A DNA stretch of 64,000 bases from Camillea tinctor (lineage: Eukaryota; Ascomycota; Sordariomycetes; Xylariales; Xylariaceae), in the NCBI GenBank assembly GCA_022578605.1, contig MU394095.1:1-64000 (forward strand). The letters run 5' to 3'. The position numbers were made by a program, and so were the translations under genes. The notes below the pieces were generated by a model. It did not search any database. It was given only the letters and a program-made list of their open reading frames with translations, and had not been told where the DNA came from. This document shows, piece by piece, positions 45,743 to 56,853 of the stretch; within the stretch, counting starts at the first letter, position 1, and each line of letters opens with the position of its first letter.

Positions 45743-47853
45743 ATGATATCGCCAATCTTAGATCAGCGTGAATCTGCGGATATAGAGATTCTGGACTGTG
45801 TGGTAGTAGGCGCTGGTGAGTTTAATCGTTCTATTCTTCGTCCGTTAATGCACTATTCGGATGATTATTTTACTAAAGCTATTGTTTAGGGTGGAATGGT
45901 CTGGCTGCTGCAAAGCAATACAAGTGTACTCAGCCGAAGCATACCATAGCAATCCTTGATAAAGAGTCCTCCTTGGGTGGTGTTTGGTGTCTTGACCGGT
46001 TGTCCCCGGGCTTGAAAAGCAACAACCTTATGGGAACATTCGAATTCCCTGATTTCCCTATGAGTAGCGATAAGTTCGATGTTGTGCCTGGTCAGCATAT
46101 CCCTGGCCAAGTCATCCACGCATATCTCAAAGCATATACTGAAAACTTCAAGATCAGCAGCTTTATCAGGTTAGAGACTGTTGTGCTTACAGCGGCGCAT
46201 CAAGGTCCAGAGGTTGGAGGTTGGATATTGACAGTAAAACAGTCGAAGCAGGAACAGTCAGTTAAAATCCATACTCGTCGGCTTATTGTCGCCACTGGAG
46301 TTCTTTCTGTGCCTTTCTTACCAACCTTTGATGGACAAGATGTGTTCAGTGGTAAAATCTTTCATACCAGAGAATTCGCGCAAAACAGCAACAGTCTACA
46401 GACATCAAAAGCGGTGACTGTAGTAGGTGGTGGGAAGTCTGCATATGATGCTGTATATGAATATGCTACTGCTGGTGTTAAGGTGAATTGGGTCATACGA
46501 GGTGCGTTGTTTCTCACTTTGCAAAGTTGTACTATAGACTAAATGCAGTGAATAGCCAGCGGCCATGGACCGGTTTGGATGTCCCCCCCGCGTGTGACAC
46601 CCTTCAACCAAATGATCGAGAAGCTAGCAAGTGAGTATCGCCTCGACATTTTTTTTTTCATTCCATGTGTCTACTTCAAAGCGTCTACCGGGGGGGGGGG
46701 GGTGTCTAAAACCTCGGTCATGGAGTTCTGAAAGGCCTCCGATTATCCGTCGTGATCTATTTCTGATACCGAAACTATTCTAGATATGCGCTTCCTCACG
46801 TGGTTTAGTCCATGTATCTGGGGCGATGCCGATGGATATAACGGCATTAGAAACTTCTATCATGGCACAGTACTTGGTCGCTTTCTAGCTAACCAGTTCT
46901 GGAAAATCCTTGGCCAAGACGTAATAAGAATCAACAAATACGATTCTCATCCCGAGACTGCTAAGCTAAAACCGTGGCTTCATGTCATGTACGTGGCAGG
47001 CAGCTATAGCTTTTTCAATTATGAGCATGACTTTTTTCAGCTTGTGAAAAGCGACATAATTGATATCCATATTGGCGACATTACTCACTTAAGCTCTCAA
47101 AGGGTTCACCTTGCCAATGGGATTTCATTCGAATCTGACGTCTTGGTTGCAAGTACCGGATGGGATCAGATCATACCTATAAAGTTCCTACCAGAAGGCA
47201 TTGAAAAGGAGCTTGGTATTCCTCACCCTGTTGAGCCTGCAGACCTTGTCCCCACAGCGGATCTAGGGAACCAGCAGGAACTCATTACACGTGTTGATGA
47301 GGATATATTTCAACGCTTCCCAATCTTGAAAACACAACCGATCTGGAACAAAAACTTTGTTCCGCTAAAGGATAAGGAAGAGGTCAGCCTAACGCCATAC
47401 ATGCTGTACCGTTTCCTCCTACCGCCCTCACCTCGGTTCTTACGCTGTCGGGATACAGCCTTCATTGGCTTGCAGAACAACTTGAGCACCGTTACTACTG
47501 CTCATATTACAGCACTTTGGATTAGTGCATACTTTTCAGGGCAGTTGGTAAGAGATCCGGCAAAGGCAGTCGACGACGAGGAGGCGATGAAGAAGCTTCA
47601 GTACGAGACGCTTTTACACAATCGGTTTGGAAAGTGGCGCTATCCTGTGGATTGGGGCGATAGAGCACCTAATTTCATCTTCGATGCTTTGCCGTACCTC
47701 GACATGCTTCAGCATGATCTTGGACTGAATCCATATAGGAAAGGGGGCAGGCTGGCGGAGATTTACAGTCCCTATGGTCCCGGGGATTATCGCAACATCA
47801 ACGAAGAGTGGCTGAAGAGATGGGACTGCGACAGCGATCCAGTTTCTAGCTAG
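45743..47853 (+). CDS. FAD-dependent monooxygenase, FMO-like
   Basis: Four exons: 45743-45815, 45890-46501, 46556-46630, 46784-47853; frames agree, 609 residues. The FAD Rossmann motif VVVGAGWNGL is at residues 20-29 and is split by intron 1. The FMO signature FSGKIFHTREF lies near residue 180 and the second nucleotide-binding motif VVGGGKSAYDA near 203. Later sections WMSPPRVTPF and FLTWFSPCIWG agree with fungal FMO-like proteins. The enzyme would use NADPH and O2 to oxygenate N, S or carbon centres; the substrate is unknown. Intron 3 (46631-46783) contains a 13-base G run, a place where assembly error would be easy. The gene is intact and not RIP-mutated, and could tailor a secondary metabolite. 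Confidence 0.88.
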
Positions 47854-48635
47854 GTACCTAAATGCGTGGAACAAAGATTAATGTATATTCGGTGGCATGT
47901 TGAATAATTTACCTCGGTATAAACTAGTAGGAAGTCTCCCGTGACCGGCTGGTTCCATATCAGCTATAGCCTATAGCACTGTATCACACACTGTATTAAA
48001 TGAGTGCAAATTCAAGTATGTATGGAAAATACCTAATAATAATAATATAAGTACCTATGTACCTGTCACGGTCACCAACCGTGGCCGTGGCCATATATAC
48101 CACCATAGATTTTATACGGCAGCCGGGCGTTAAAACACTTTTCTCACCTGTTCCCATTTACCATAAACAACAATACTCCTTTTTATTAGCCATAAAATGG
48201 TTAATTTTAAATAAATAAGTGAATAAAAATAACTTACATTATTTAATGTTTATATTTTAAGTTTTTTTATTATATAATTATTGTTATTTTATTAATATAA
48301 ATAAAAAAAGTATTTTAATGTTAATTTATACGGTTAATTATAATATATTATTAAAAAAAACCTTTTTTTATTAAGTTAACCTTTAATGTAAAAATATTAT
48401 ATATTTATATTATATAAATTTAATAAAAATTTAAAAAATTAAATTAACGTTTTAATTAATAATTAAAAATAAATATAATATTTTTAAAAGTTAATAATTA
48501 ACATTTTTATAAAATTAACAATTAAATTAATAATAATAATATTTATAATTTATTATAATAAAGGTTTAATTTTTAACTTTATATATAATATAATTAATTA
48601 ATTGTTTATATAAAGCTTTATAATTATTATTAATT
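47854..48635. other. intergenic, passing into AT-rich DNA
   Basis: Normal composition to about 48180, then an abrupt change to AT-rich sequence. A GC-rich stretch with inverted GGTCACCAACCGTGGCC is at about 48068-48090. No genes seen. Confidence 0.4.
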
Positions 48636-49237
48636 AATTATATAGCGTAATAATTAAGCGTTTAATTTATTAATATAAAATATTAATATATAAGTTTAAA
48701 TTTCATTATAATTTTAATAATTAACTTTTTTTAAAAGCTTAATATTTTTTATTGCCATTTTTATAATTAATAAAACATTATTAATAAAAAACTTTTTATT
48801 AACCATATTTTTTATTATTAACTATATATTAACATATATATTTATGTTGGTTATATTATAAATAATAACTAAAAGCCCTATAGCTTTAATTATTTTAATG
48901 GCTTTAATTATTTTATATAAAAGGACTATAAAAAGGTTAATAACGATTTTAACTTTTTAACTAAATAGTTCCCTCATTAAAAACATTTAAATACACCAGT
49001 TTCCGCTTTTGTTATTTTTTATTATTATGTTTTTTCTTTATTTTATATGTACGTATAAATGCTTATAAAGCATATTAATAATTTACTTTATTAACATTTT
49101 TAAATAGCATTATAAATAAATTTATTAAACTTAATATTAATTATATAAAAATATTAATAATTAACTTTATATTGTTAATATATAAAATATATTAATGATT
49201 AAAATTTTTATTATTAATAACTTTATTTTTTATTAAT
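48636..49237 (+). mobile_element. tRNA-headed SINE-like element, copy 9, degraded and split by a solo LTR
   Basis: The head is still traceable (TATAGCGTAATAATTAAGCG) and the order of features follows copy 8, but nearly all C/G positions have changed. The LTR at 48845-49080 interrupts it; SINE body continues from about 49085 (TTATTAACATTTTTAAATAG) to about 49237. The 3' domain is not recognisable. Confidence 0.6.
48845..49080. mobile_element. solo LTR, copy 2, inserted in SINE copy 9
   Basis: 236 bp from TGTTGGTTAT to CATATTAATA, matching the LTR at 39002-39218 (shared AACTTTTTAACTA, CATTTAAATACACCAG). It is flanked by the 5-bp repeat ATTTA (48840-48844 and 49081-49085). Heavily RIP-mutated. 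The pair defines the LTR ends. Confidence 0.75.
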
Positions 49238-49300
49238 ATATATATATATATATAAGTAAGTAATAATAATTAAAATAAAATAACATATATTAAATTATTT

Positions 49301-49394
49301 AAAAAAACTATTTATTTAAAATTACGCAAAAAAGCGCAACTTATTTATATGTAAAATATATAATTATTTCTTATTTTTATTATGTAACTATTAT
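49301..49394 (+). repeat. unclassified dispersed repeat, copy B
   Basis: Matches 37291-37386 in the same orientation (AAAAAAGCGCAACTTATTTA, then TTTTTATTATG). Probably the remains of another transposon; no ends are visible. Confidence 0.5.
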
Positions 49395-49934
49395 TTTTTT
49401 AATTAAACAATATTACATTATGTTTTTTACGTTTTAATTAATTATAACTTAACGTTAATTTATTTTTTAATTTATATTTAATTATATTATAAATATATAT
49501 ACGTATATAAAAAGAAAAAACATAATAATAAAAACATAATAAATAAATGTAATATTAATATCACTACTTATATTTACTTTATATTGTTATAACTTTAAGT
49601 AAAACTATAAAATATTAATAAAATTTTTACATTATAAATTTATATTGCTATATATTTAACAACATTAATTAATATAAGTATATATATATATATATGTAAA
49701 AAAATTATAATAATAAAAATAAAAAGTTAAAAATTAATATATTTAAGTGTTTTTTAAAAAGAAACTATTTAATTAAAAGTTTTAAAACGTGAATAATTTT
49801 TTAATAATTTTTATATAAAATAATTAAAGCTTTAAAGCTTTTAATTATTATATATAATATAATTAATATATATATATTATTTATATAATTAAATTAATAA
49901 TATAATAAAATTAAATATAATTAAGTTAATATAT

Positions 49935-50009
49935 ATTAAAAAAAGTGGTAAACGGGTTTTTACCGTTATAAAATAACGGTAAAAAACTTAAATAAACCAC
50001 TTTTTTAAT
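49935..50009. repeat. 75-bp near-perfect palindrome
   Basis: ATTAAAAAAAGTGGT at the left end is mirrored by ACCACTTTTTTAAT at the right, and the inner TTTTTACCGTTA by TAACGGTAAAAA, centred near 49972. It is one of the few places in this AT desert where G and C persist. The rest of 49238-50428 is AT-rich until about 50280 and holds no gene I can see. Confidence 0.8.
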
Positions 50010-50428
50010 ATATAAAGTTTATATAATTAACTTTTTTTAATAAAAAACATTATTTAATAATAAATTTATTAACGTTTTTAATTTTAATTTATAAAATTAA
50101 AATTATTATATTAAAAAGCTTAATATATAAAAAATCGGTATATAAATTAATTAATTTATATATATATTAAAGCTTATAAATTATATAATATAAAATAAAT
50201 AAAATAAAAACATTTTTAAAATTAATTTTTTAATTATAGCTTTTTAATATTATTAATATATAATATTTTTAATAAAAAGATTATCACGTTACTGACCTTA
50301 AAGGGATCAAGCTAGCAACAACACCTACATATATCAGATTAAAGCCTTAAATGCTACTTATACAAGTAGTATCGCTGACCTTTTGGTCGTTAGTGCAACG
50401 GCTATGAGGCACTGGCTGCGACGAGGAG

Positions 50429-51441
50429 TTACGTTGACAACCCCGCTATATCCTGTATCCACGGCAGTTTTCCCTCGGCAAATATCTCAGCAGACGGCTC
50501 CATATCTCCTCCACCGTCCAGGAGCATAGTGCGAACGATAATCTTATCATGCATTACTGCTTGATGATGGTATACATGTGAGGTACAATTGTCACAATAG
50601 TAGCAGTTGACGGGATTCCCTAAAACCATCAGCTTAGCAAGGAAGTGGTTGTATATCAAGGCATCTTGGGAACTTAGGGACTTACCAGACGCTCCAGTAT
50701 AGGTGTATGTTTTCAGCTGCCCCTGAATAATCCTTAAATCATCCTAGAACAACGTCAGATTGATCATGACTAGCAAGGAAGTTACTAAACTACGAACCTG
50801 GTGAACTATTTGATTCATGGAATAGGGGCCACCCCCAAGCTTTTGACACGTCCCACAATGGCATAGGATATGCTCGGCGGTGTCTAACTTCACTAACCAT
50901 TCTACCTGCCCACAGTGGCAAGACCCTCGATATACTCCAGGGGCTTTCCCAGGCTTCTTAGGCTTGGAGCCAAAAAGAACCCCATCCTTGATGTCTACGG
51001 AGGTGGCTAGTGTGAGCATACTCAGTGTCTTAGGGTAGAAAGAAAAGAAGCAAAAGGGGGGGGAGGGGAACTGACCAACGACGACCGAATCCTCCACCAG
51101 GCCAGCTGCATTCTTCGAGAATTCGATATGTACAGGGTCTTCTAGGTGATAAAAGTCATGATCCTCTTGGCTTTCGAACTCGATTATAAAACCATGCGTC
51201 ATGCCTTTATTGAAAGCCTGCCAGCTGAGGTTCATACCTGACGCATTTTGTGAGATGACTGGAGAGGTAGTAGCATAGATAACCCCGACTCACCCATCTT
51301 CAGGCTTTTCAGATAGGGCTTTCCGTCTGGCTTGACACATTTTTTGGGAAGCTGTTCGAAGCTTTCAAAATGTCTTTGAAGTTCTGGCCAAGGCACGGAA
51401 GGCTTATATTTGAAGAGAACGATATGCGTGAGGACAGTCAT
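50429..51441 (-). CDS. fusion of a Dabb (stress-responsive A/B barrel) domain and a GFA/CENP-V zinc domain
   Basis: Five minus-strand exons: 51441-51294, 51237-51076, 51006-50798, 50743-50686, 50619-50429; frames agree, 255 residues. Residues 1-103 read as a Dabb domain (THIVLFKYKP, GMTHGFIIEFES, HDFYHLEDPVHIEF). Residues 128-255 read as a glutathione-dependent formaldehyde-activating (GFA, CENP-V type) domain with all expected zinc Cys: CHC at 133-135, CHCGTC at 152-157 and CYYCDNC at 198-204. Dabb domains fold as small dimeric barrels; GFA-type domains bind zinc and have been linked to thiol adducts of aldehydes. I started at the ATG giving MTVLTHIVLF because Dabb proteins usually begin so; a frame further upstream would add an unrelated hydrophobic leader. 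The function of the fusion is unknown. Confidence 0.85.
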
Positions 51442-51740
51442 AACTAGGAGGCATAGGTATGCGATCAAAAATAAGAGAGAGCATAGTGGAAAACAATGGG
51501 CACTGCGGCGTGATGATTGCAGTCTTTTAATATGTCTGGCCACAACTAGGATGGGCATATATACAGGTTGTAAAGTAAATAATAGGATTGGTAGTTTTCG
51601 GCGACTTGGGCGATTCTTGCTCAATTCGTCATTCCTCCCCCGACTGTTTGGTGGGTACGGAGTTACTGCAAGGTGAGTGAAGAATTCCGTTCTTAGAAAG
51701 AATTACCATTTCTGGTCGTGAGCTGTGTGCAGTACATAGT

Positions 51741-51965
51741 ACCTACCGCATTATATTAGGAAGTTGAAGACTTGGCAGTGGAGTCTTTTATAGAGCTTAA
51801 TTGGTACGTAGTCAATGATCTACGTTACCATTTTGAACCTCAGTGTATGGTTGGCTCCGTAATACAATCTGAAAACTGATCGGCCTGGTAACATATATGA
51901 TTGGTGGCTGTTGGAGCAATGACTCCACTGCCAAGTCTTTAACTTCCTAAAATATTGCGGTAGGT
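51741..51965. mobile_element. MITE-like inverted repeat, about 225 bp
   Basis: The 45-base left arm (51741-51785, ACCTACCGCATTATATTAGG at its start) is repeated in inverse orientation at 51921-51965 with about four mismatches. The central 135 bp includes a smaller hairpin, CGTAG/CTACG. No coding capacity. No convincing TSD, so 'MITE' is inferred from size and arms. The rest of 51442-52437 is intergenic. Confidence 0.7.
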
Positions 51966-52437
51966 GTAACCCACCCCTGTCCATAACGTTTGACGTCATT
52001 CTAGGCTCTTTGTGGGAGTGGGATTTAGGTAGAATGCATTGCTGAGACCCCAACAACTGCTATTGGTTTGCCTAGTATCAATAGCACCATATCTACAGGT
52101 TATCAAACGCCATGAATCCATTGTCGACACCTTAAACTTCGTATCAATTCCAAGGCTATATCGTAAGTCAGGTACCAGGTAGGGATTTTTCCAGTATAAA
52201 AAGAAAACAACTAGGTTAGTAGTTAGCCCACGATTTTAGTACCTAGGTTACTAGGTTAGGCACATGTATTTTTTATTACCCCGCTACCCCGCTACCCCTG
52301 CTTGTAGTGAATAAACAAGGTTGAGCAAGGCCCATTTTATTTATTTTTTTATCCTTCTTTTTCTCTTATACCCCTTTTAGTCTTCCGAAGTGTTCTATTT
52401 ACATTCCTCGACCCTATCCATCGACCAACCCACAAAC

Positions 52438-53254
52438 ATGGCCAGCGCAAATGAGACCGGTACGTGTCAACCCCTTCCCACCCCCCTCAATGTTCACACG
52501 CAATGGAGCCATATAATCAGAGGGCACCCACGTATACAATACACCTAGAGCCAAGAAAACAACTAAGATATAACGTCCTTTCTGCCTGACAATTAGTGAA
52601 TCTGGATACTCTGAGTGCCCAGCAGCTTGCTCAGGTCAAGAAGCAGCTCGACGAAGAGCTAGAGCACCTAACCTCCTCCTTCACCCAACTTCACGCTGCC
52701 CAGTCCAAGTTCCGTGAATGCCTCCGCTGCGTCCAAGGCGGCAAGTCGTCCGCCCTTCAGCGTGCGTAAAACTTGTTCATTATTCAATCCAACAACAACC
52801 CCCTTTCGCGAGCTACTAGTGTAGAAACTGATGCGCTGGACCAACAGAAGATAAGCCAATTCTGGTGCCGCTTACCAGCTCTCTATATGTCCGTGGGAAC
52901 CTCGCTAGTGCTTCTCACGTTGTCGTCGACATCGGTACCGGTTTCTATGTCGAGAAGGTACATCTATATCTCCTTGTTTACCTCCAACCATGTTCTGTAT
53001 TGACGCACCGGTAGGAGATCAGGTCGGCCGCCGATTTCTACGAAAACAAGGTGGGCGAGGTGGGAGGCAGCATCAAAGAGCTCGAGGCAATTGTCCAGGC
53101 AAAGACAAACAACGTTCGTGTCGTTGAAGAAGGTAGCACCCACGAGATATATATGACAAGGTTCAATTGTCTACAATCCCTACTAACAAGAGCCCACTAT
53201 CTAGTTCTGAGACAGAAAATGGCCGCTGGCCCTCAACAAGCCTCTTCTTCCTAG
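52438..53254 (+). CDS. GIM5: prefoldin subunit 5 (alpha class)
   Basis: Five exons: 52438-52459, 52597-52761, 52848-52957, 53015-53132, 53205-53254; 154 residues with frames consistent. Two coiled-coil arms ([20 protein letters not shown] at the N side; [14 protein letters not shown] at the C side) flank the beta-hairpin core [15 protein letters not shown] and [13 protein letters not shown], diagnostic of alpha-type prefoldins of the Gim5/PFDN5 class. The hexameric complex passes unfolded actin and tubulin to the CCT chaperonin in the cytosol. The acceptor of exon 4 could also be 3 bp further on. The tail ends QQASSS. Confidence 0.9.
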
Positions 53255-53563
53255 AAATTTTATACCCGCCTCCCCTCCCCCCTTCGAGTACTTTTATCGA
53301 TTCTCCTTACCCTCTACATAGTGTTCCCGAAGGAAACCATCTGCCAGCATATGCCAGACACTGCTATAAGCTATGGTGCCGAGAATACATGCATCTAATG
53401 ACTGCGCACCTGGACCCGTAAGATATGTGGACCAAATTACTAAGATAACATACATGTGGTGGCAAGACGAAATGTCCTATCTGCCGGCGTGTTTCCAGTT
53501 TGGCGAACGCTCGATTTACTACTGTTAGCAGTGTCCATGACATTTAGATGCTGTTCTAGGATA
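53255..53563. other. intergenic region
   Basis: About 310 bp between the ends of two convergent genes. Nothing recognised. Confidence 0.5.
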
Positions 53564-55418
53564 TCATCCACTGACGCTTCCCAAGGCGTTACAGATGTCG
53601 TGGATGATTGTCAAGAACTCCCTCACTTTTCCTATGAGACCTCCTTCCGCATCGCAGTCTCCGTCACCAAATAAGAATTGTAGGTCTTCACCCCAAAGGT
53701 TCCCGGCCGCCCCATCTTTTGCCATCTGGATGTCGTCATCCCAAGATTCTCCGTAGATGCTGAGATTGAAGTCTATGTTTGGTTCCTCCCGTGTTGTCAT
53801 GTCCTCAATACTATTCCAGCGGCGGTTGATTGCAATCTCAACAATATACCCGGTGGATTTCCAGTCAAAGCGGTACACGCTTTTAATAGCAACAGCCTTG
53901 AAGAATGCAGCCATCGCATGGTGGCTTGATAAGGAGATCTCGGGATAGGCGTCGAAACCATTATGTGGATCTTTCTGCAAGATCTTTGCTGTTTGAAGAT
54001 AGCGGTGGACACTGGAGGACTTTTTGTTGTCAAGATCTTCACTGATAGCCTCCAGCTTCCAGTCGAGATTTCTACGAAGAATTTAGTGTATGTGAAACAG
54101 CTAGAAGCTAGGATAATATGGTACTTACCTTTCTAGACTCACATTGGTGACTCTGAGCTCCGGGGTTTTACCGCTTAGAGGGTAAATTCTTGCTTGTGAC
54201 ATCTGATAGTGGATAGTCGTACCCTTGTTAAACTCAGTAGAGTGCTTAGAATTATTCATCATGGCTAGGTTGGCTGCAAATCTCGAATCTTCCGAACATG
54301 CCTCAAAGATGTAATCTGGCATGACGTGAGCTGCCGATGATGTCTGGCTGTCTATGGGTATGAAAGGACCATTGTCCTTTCTGATGAAGTTCAGTGTTGT
54401 TTTGGCGAGTTTTGCATCACCAAGCCTAATTATGAGTAAGGTTAGCCTTTGATACCCAAGGAAACCTGCTTGGTTACCTACTGCGTATTGAAACTTCCTG
54501 TGGCACGGGGGTTTTTCATCATAGTCTCAAATCCCTTGTAGTCAAAACTGCGGGTACCGCGGGGGTATCGTTTCAACACATAATGACCTAAGTGTGTTCT
54601 TATGGTCAAACTCGTATGGAAGCGACCCTCTCTCTTTAACGTTTTCACGAGAGTACGTGATATTTGTTCGGTGTACTCGCGGGTATCTTCATCCTGCCGT
54701 AGGTTAGGTTTGATATCATCTCGGAGCTTGAGGCATGGTCGTGCCTCCCGTGTCACATCATCGAGATCGAGCTCAATCTGGTAACCAGTTTTCATGTTGG
54801 ACGGGGGCTCAACAAAAAGACTCTGGGACTGGTGTGGCTGGTCTGTTGTCAGATCATGAACCCTCATCTGTGCTGTTTCAACCAGCTCGTAAGCATCCTT
54901 CCTAGTGGGTGCTATGATATGTAGATATGACCCCGCTGGTGTGTTGTGAAGCTCAACAGAGCAATTAGTGCTAGCGTGGACCAGTTCTTGATGAACGCCC
55001 TCGAGTACTCCTTTAACCAGGTCTGGCTCTCCAGGAAGAATGAAATCGGCCTATGAATTCATCATTAACTTAAGTGCCTTGAAGATTGAAGATGGGGAAT
55101 AAAACATACGATTTCCGTCCTGTCATTGCCCTGAACTTGGGTAGGCTGCTGTTGTTGCCCCATCATGTTCTCTGAACTAATTTTCGTCTTTTCCGTAGAG
55201 TAACCCACACGTTGTACAAGACTCCGCAAGAGAATATCAGGGTGCGGTTGGGCAGTTAATGTTGCCGGTGTTGATAGAGAGACCACTTCGCTAGGGATAT
55301 TGCCTTGAGACTGTGCTTTAGGCTCATCGCAGTGACTAGAAGAGTGTGAAGGCATGCTTAGTATTTGTGACTGACATGATGCCGAGTTGACACAGGGAGG
55401 CCTAGGAAGCAAAGCCAT
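53564..55418 (-). CDS. conserved fungal hypothetical protein, 5' end unresolved
   Basis: Minus-strand exons with consistent frames: about 55418-55110, 55050-54482, 54425-54129, 54071-53564. The ATG at 55418 is the first in this exon, but an open frame with WTNQDDIPVKVLRHAIVSVF at 55564-55440 may be an upstream exon, so the N terminus is open. Visible features: a Gln-rich patch (MGQQQQPTQVQ), a central part rich in charged residues (ELDLDDVTREARPCLKLRDD), KRYPRGTRSFDYKGFETMM, and a C-terminal part FDWKSTGYIVEIAINRRW that looks folded. No catalytic motif is apparent. Regular introns and sustained frames argue that it is real and expressed. It is transcribed toward the prefoldin gene. I do not assign a function. 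Confidence 0.6.
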
Positions 55419-55819
55419 GACAGGTGTTGTGTCGTGGTGGACACAATTGTCTGTTGAGGGTTCAAGACTGGGTTGCGTTTGTAGAAAACGGATACTATCG
55501 CATGGCGGAGAACCTTGACTGGGATATCATCCTGATTAGTCCAAATAGTATGGTAAGACAACAACTTGGTTGAAAAAAAAAAAACTTAAAAAAAAAAAAA
55601 ACTAACATGTCAATTGATGAGTCCACAGTGGGAAGTCCTCAGAGCAAGGGAACATCAACTTTTGGTGTACAAGTGGTGTGGAAGTTAACTCGAAGGTGTG
55701 CAGGTGTCAAAAGTATGTTTAAGGACGGGAGAGTATGGGGCTTGTATGGAAAGTATCTTGCCTATCTTGAGAGGAGGAGTAGATATACCAGGTAGGAGCA
55801 TGACAGTGAATGTAAATAA

Positions 55820-56045
55820 GAGAGGAGGGGGGGGGGGGGGGGGGGGGGGGCGGGGGAAAAAAAAAAAGGGGGGCGAATTGGGGGATGTTTTTTGATAAAA
55901 GAAGGAACAAATGTATTATGATGTTTTTTTTTTGAAAAAGAAACACAAATANNNNNNNNNNCGCTCGGCCGGGCCCGCGCCCTCCCCCCCCCCCCCCCCC
56001 CCCCCCCCCCCGCCCCCCCGCCCCCCCCCCCCCCCCCCCGCCCGC
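55820..56045. other. assembly gap flanked by poly-G and poly-C
   Basis: Ten N at 55952-55961. To the left is a G run with an A run after it (about 55827-55876), to the right a long C run (about 55983-56040). Long homopolymers meeting at a gap are typical of a sequencing or assembly failure, so frames translated here mean nothing. Confidence 0.9.
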
Positions 56046-56853
56046 GCCACAAAGATCAAGGGTGAAGGAATGGAGGATGGTTTAGGATAATAGTAGGTAC
56101 CTAAGTAGTAAGATGGGTGGTATTGGCAAGAGCTACCCGATTTCTTGTCAATTCACTATTATGTAGGTTGACACCAGAAGTAGGTACTTAATGTATATAG
56201 AGAAGGAAGGTACGTTTGCCTATTCTACAGTCCGGTAACCTGGGTTAAAGGTTTCCATGTACCTACCTAGGTACGCAGCACTCTGTTACCTATTAAAATT
56301 CCTATATGCTTAAATATATCTATATATATATGTATTAAAAGACTTATTTATATATTTGTATTTATCAACTACATAACTACGATATAATATAGATAGAATT
56401 CATTAATCAATTCAAAGTACATTTGTTTAATAGCAACAGCGTCCGTTTTGCAGTTATGTAACCATTGTTTGGTATAAGCCAAGAAGGATACCGTAGCATG
56501 TCACGTGACTTCGTGCACCTGCTGTACTAAATTTCCATTTATTTCTGCCGCGTGACGCGTGACGCGACCCTTACCTATCACATACTAAACCCACACTAAG
56601 CCAATAACCAACATATTGTCAACTACCAAGTTGAATTATCATCTTGACACCACATTTGATAACTCTACTCTGACCTGTCCGTGGATCGATTCGGTAATAT
56701 TTCCGCCGGGGCGTAAATAGAAGCGTGGAGTAAAAGGAAAATAAAGAAACGAGACTGGACCAGTATCACCCTTTTTCTAATCTTTATAATTTCTTTGGTC
56801 GTCAGTGGTCGGCAAGTAGTTGATTGTTTGTAAGTGAGCTAAACAGGGTGACC
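56046..56853. other. ORC1 upstream region
   Basis: About 800 bp with AT-rich patches (56.29-56.41 kb) and no gene. It holds the MCB-like boxes listed separately. Confidence 0.5.
56555..56566. promoter_or_regulatory. paired MCB-like boxes upstream of ORC1
   Basis: ACGCGT at 56555-56560 is followed at once by GACGCG (56561-56566), about 290 bp before the ORC1 start codon. ACGCGT is the MluI cell-cycle box bound by MBF in yeasts, which drives G1/S replication genes. The role here is inferred from motif and target gene. Confidence 0.5.

Noticed and set aside
49935..50009. Palindrome as a transcription terminator or CRISPR-type repeat
   Set aside because: No gene adjoins it, the genome is fungal, and there is only one unit.
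55719..56052. Poly-Gly and poly-Pro frames around 55.8-56.0 kb
   Set aside because: They are translations of homopolymers and N at an assembly gap.
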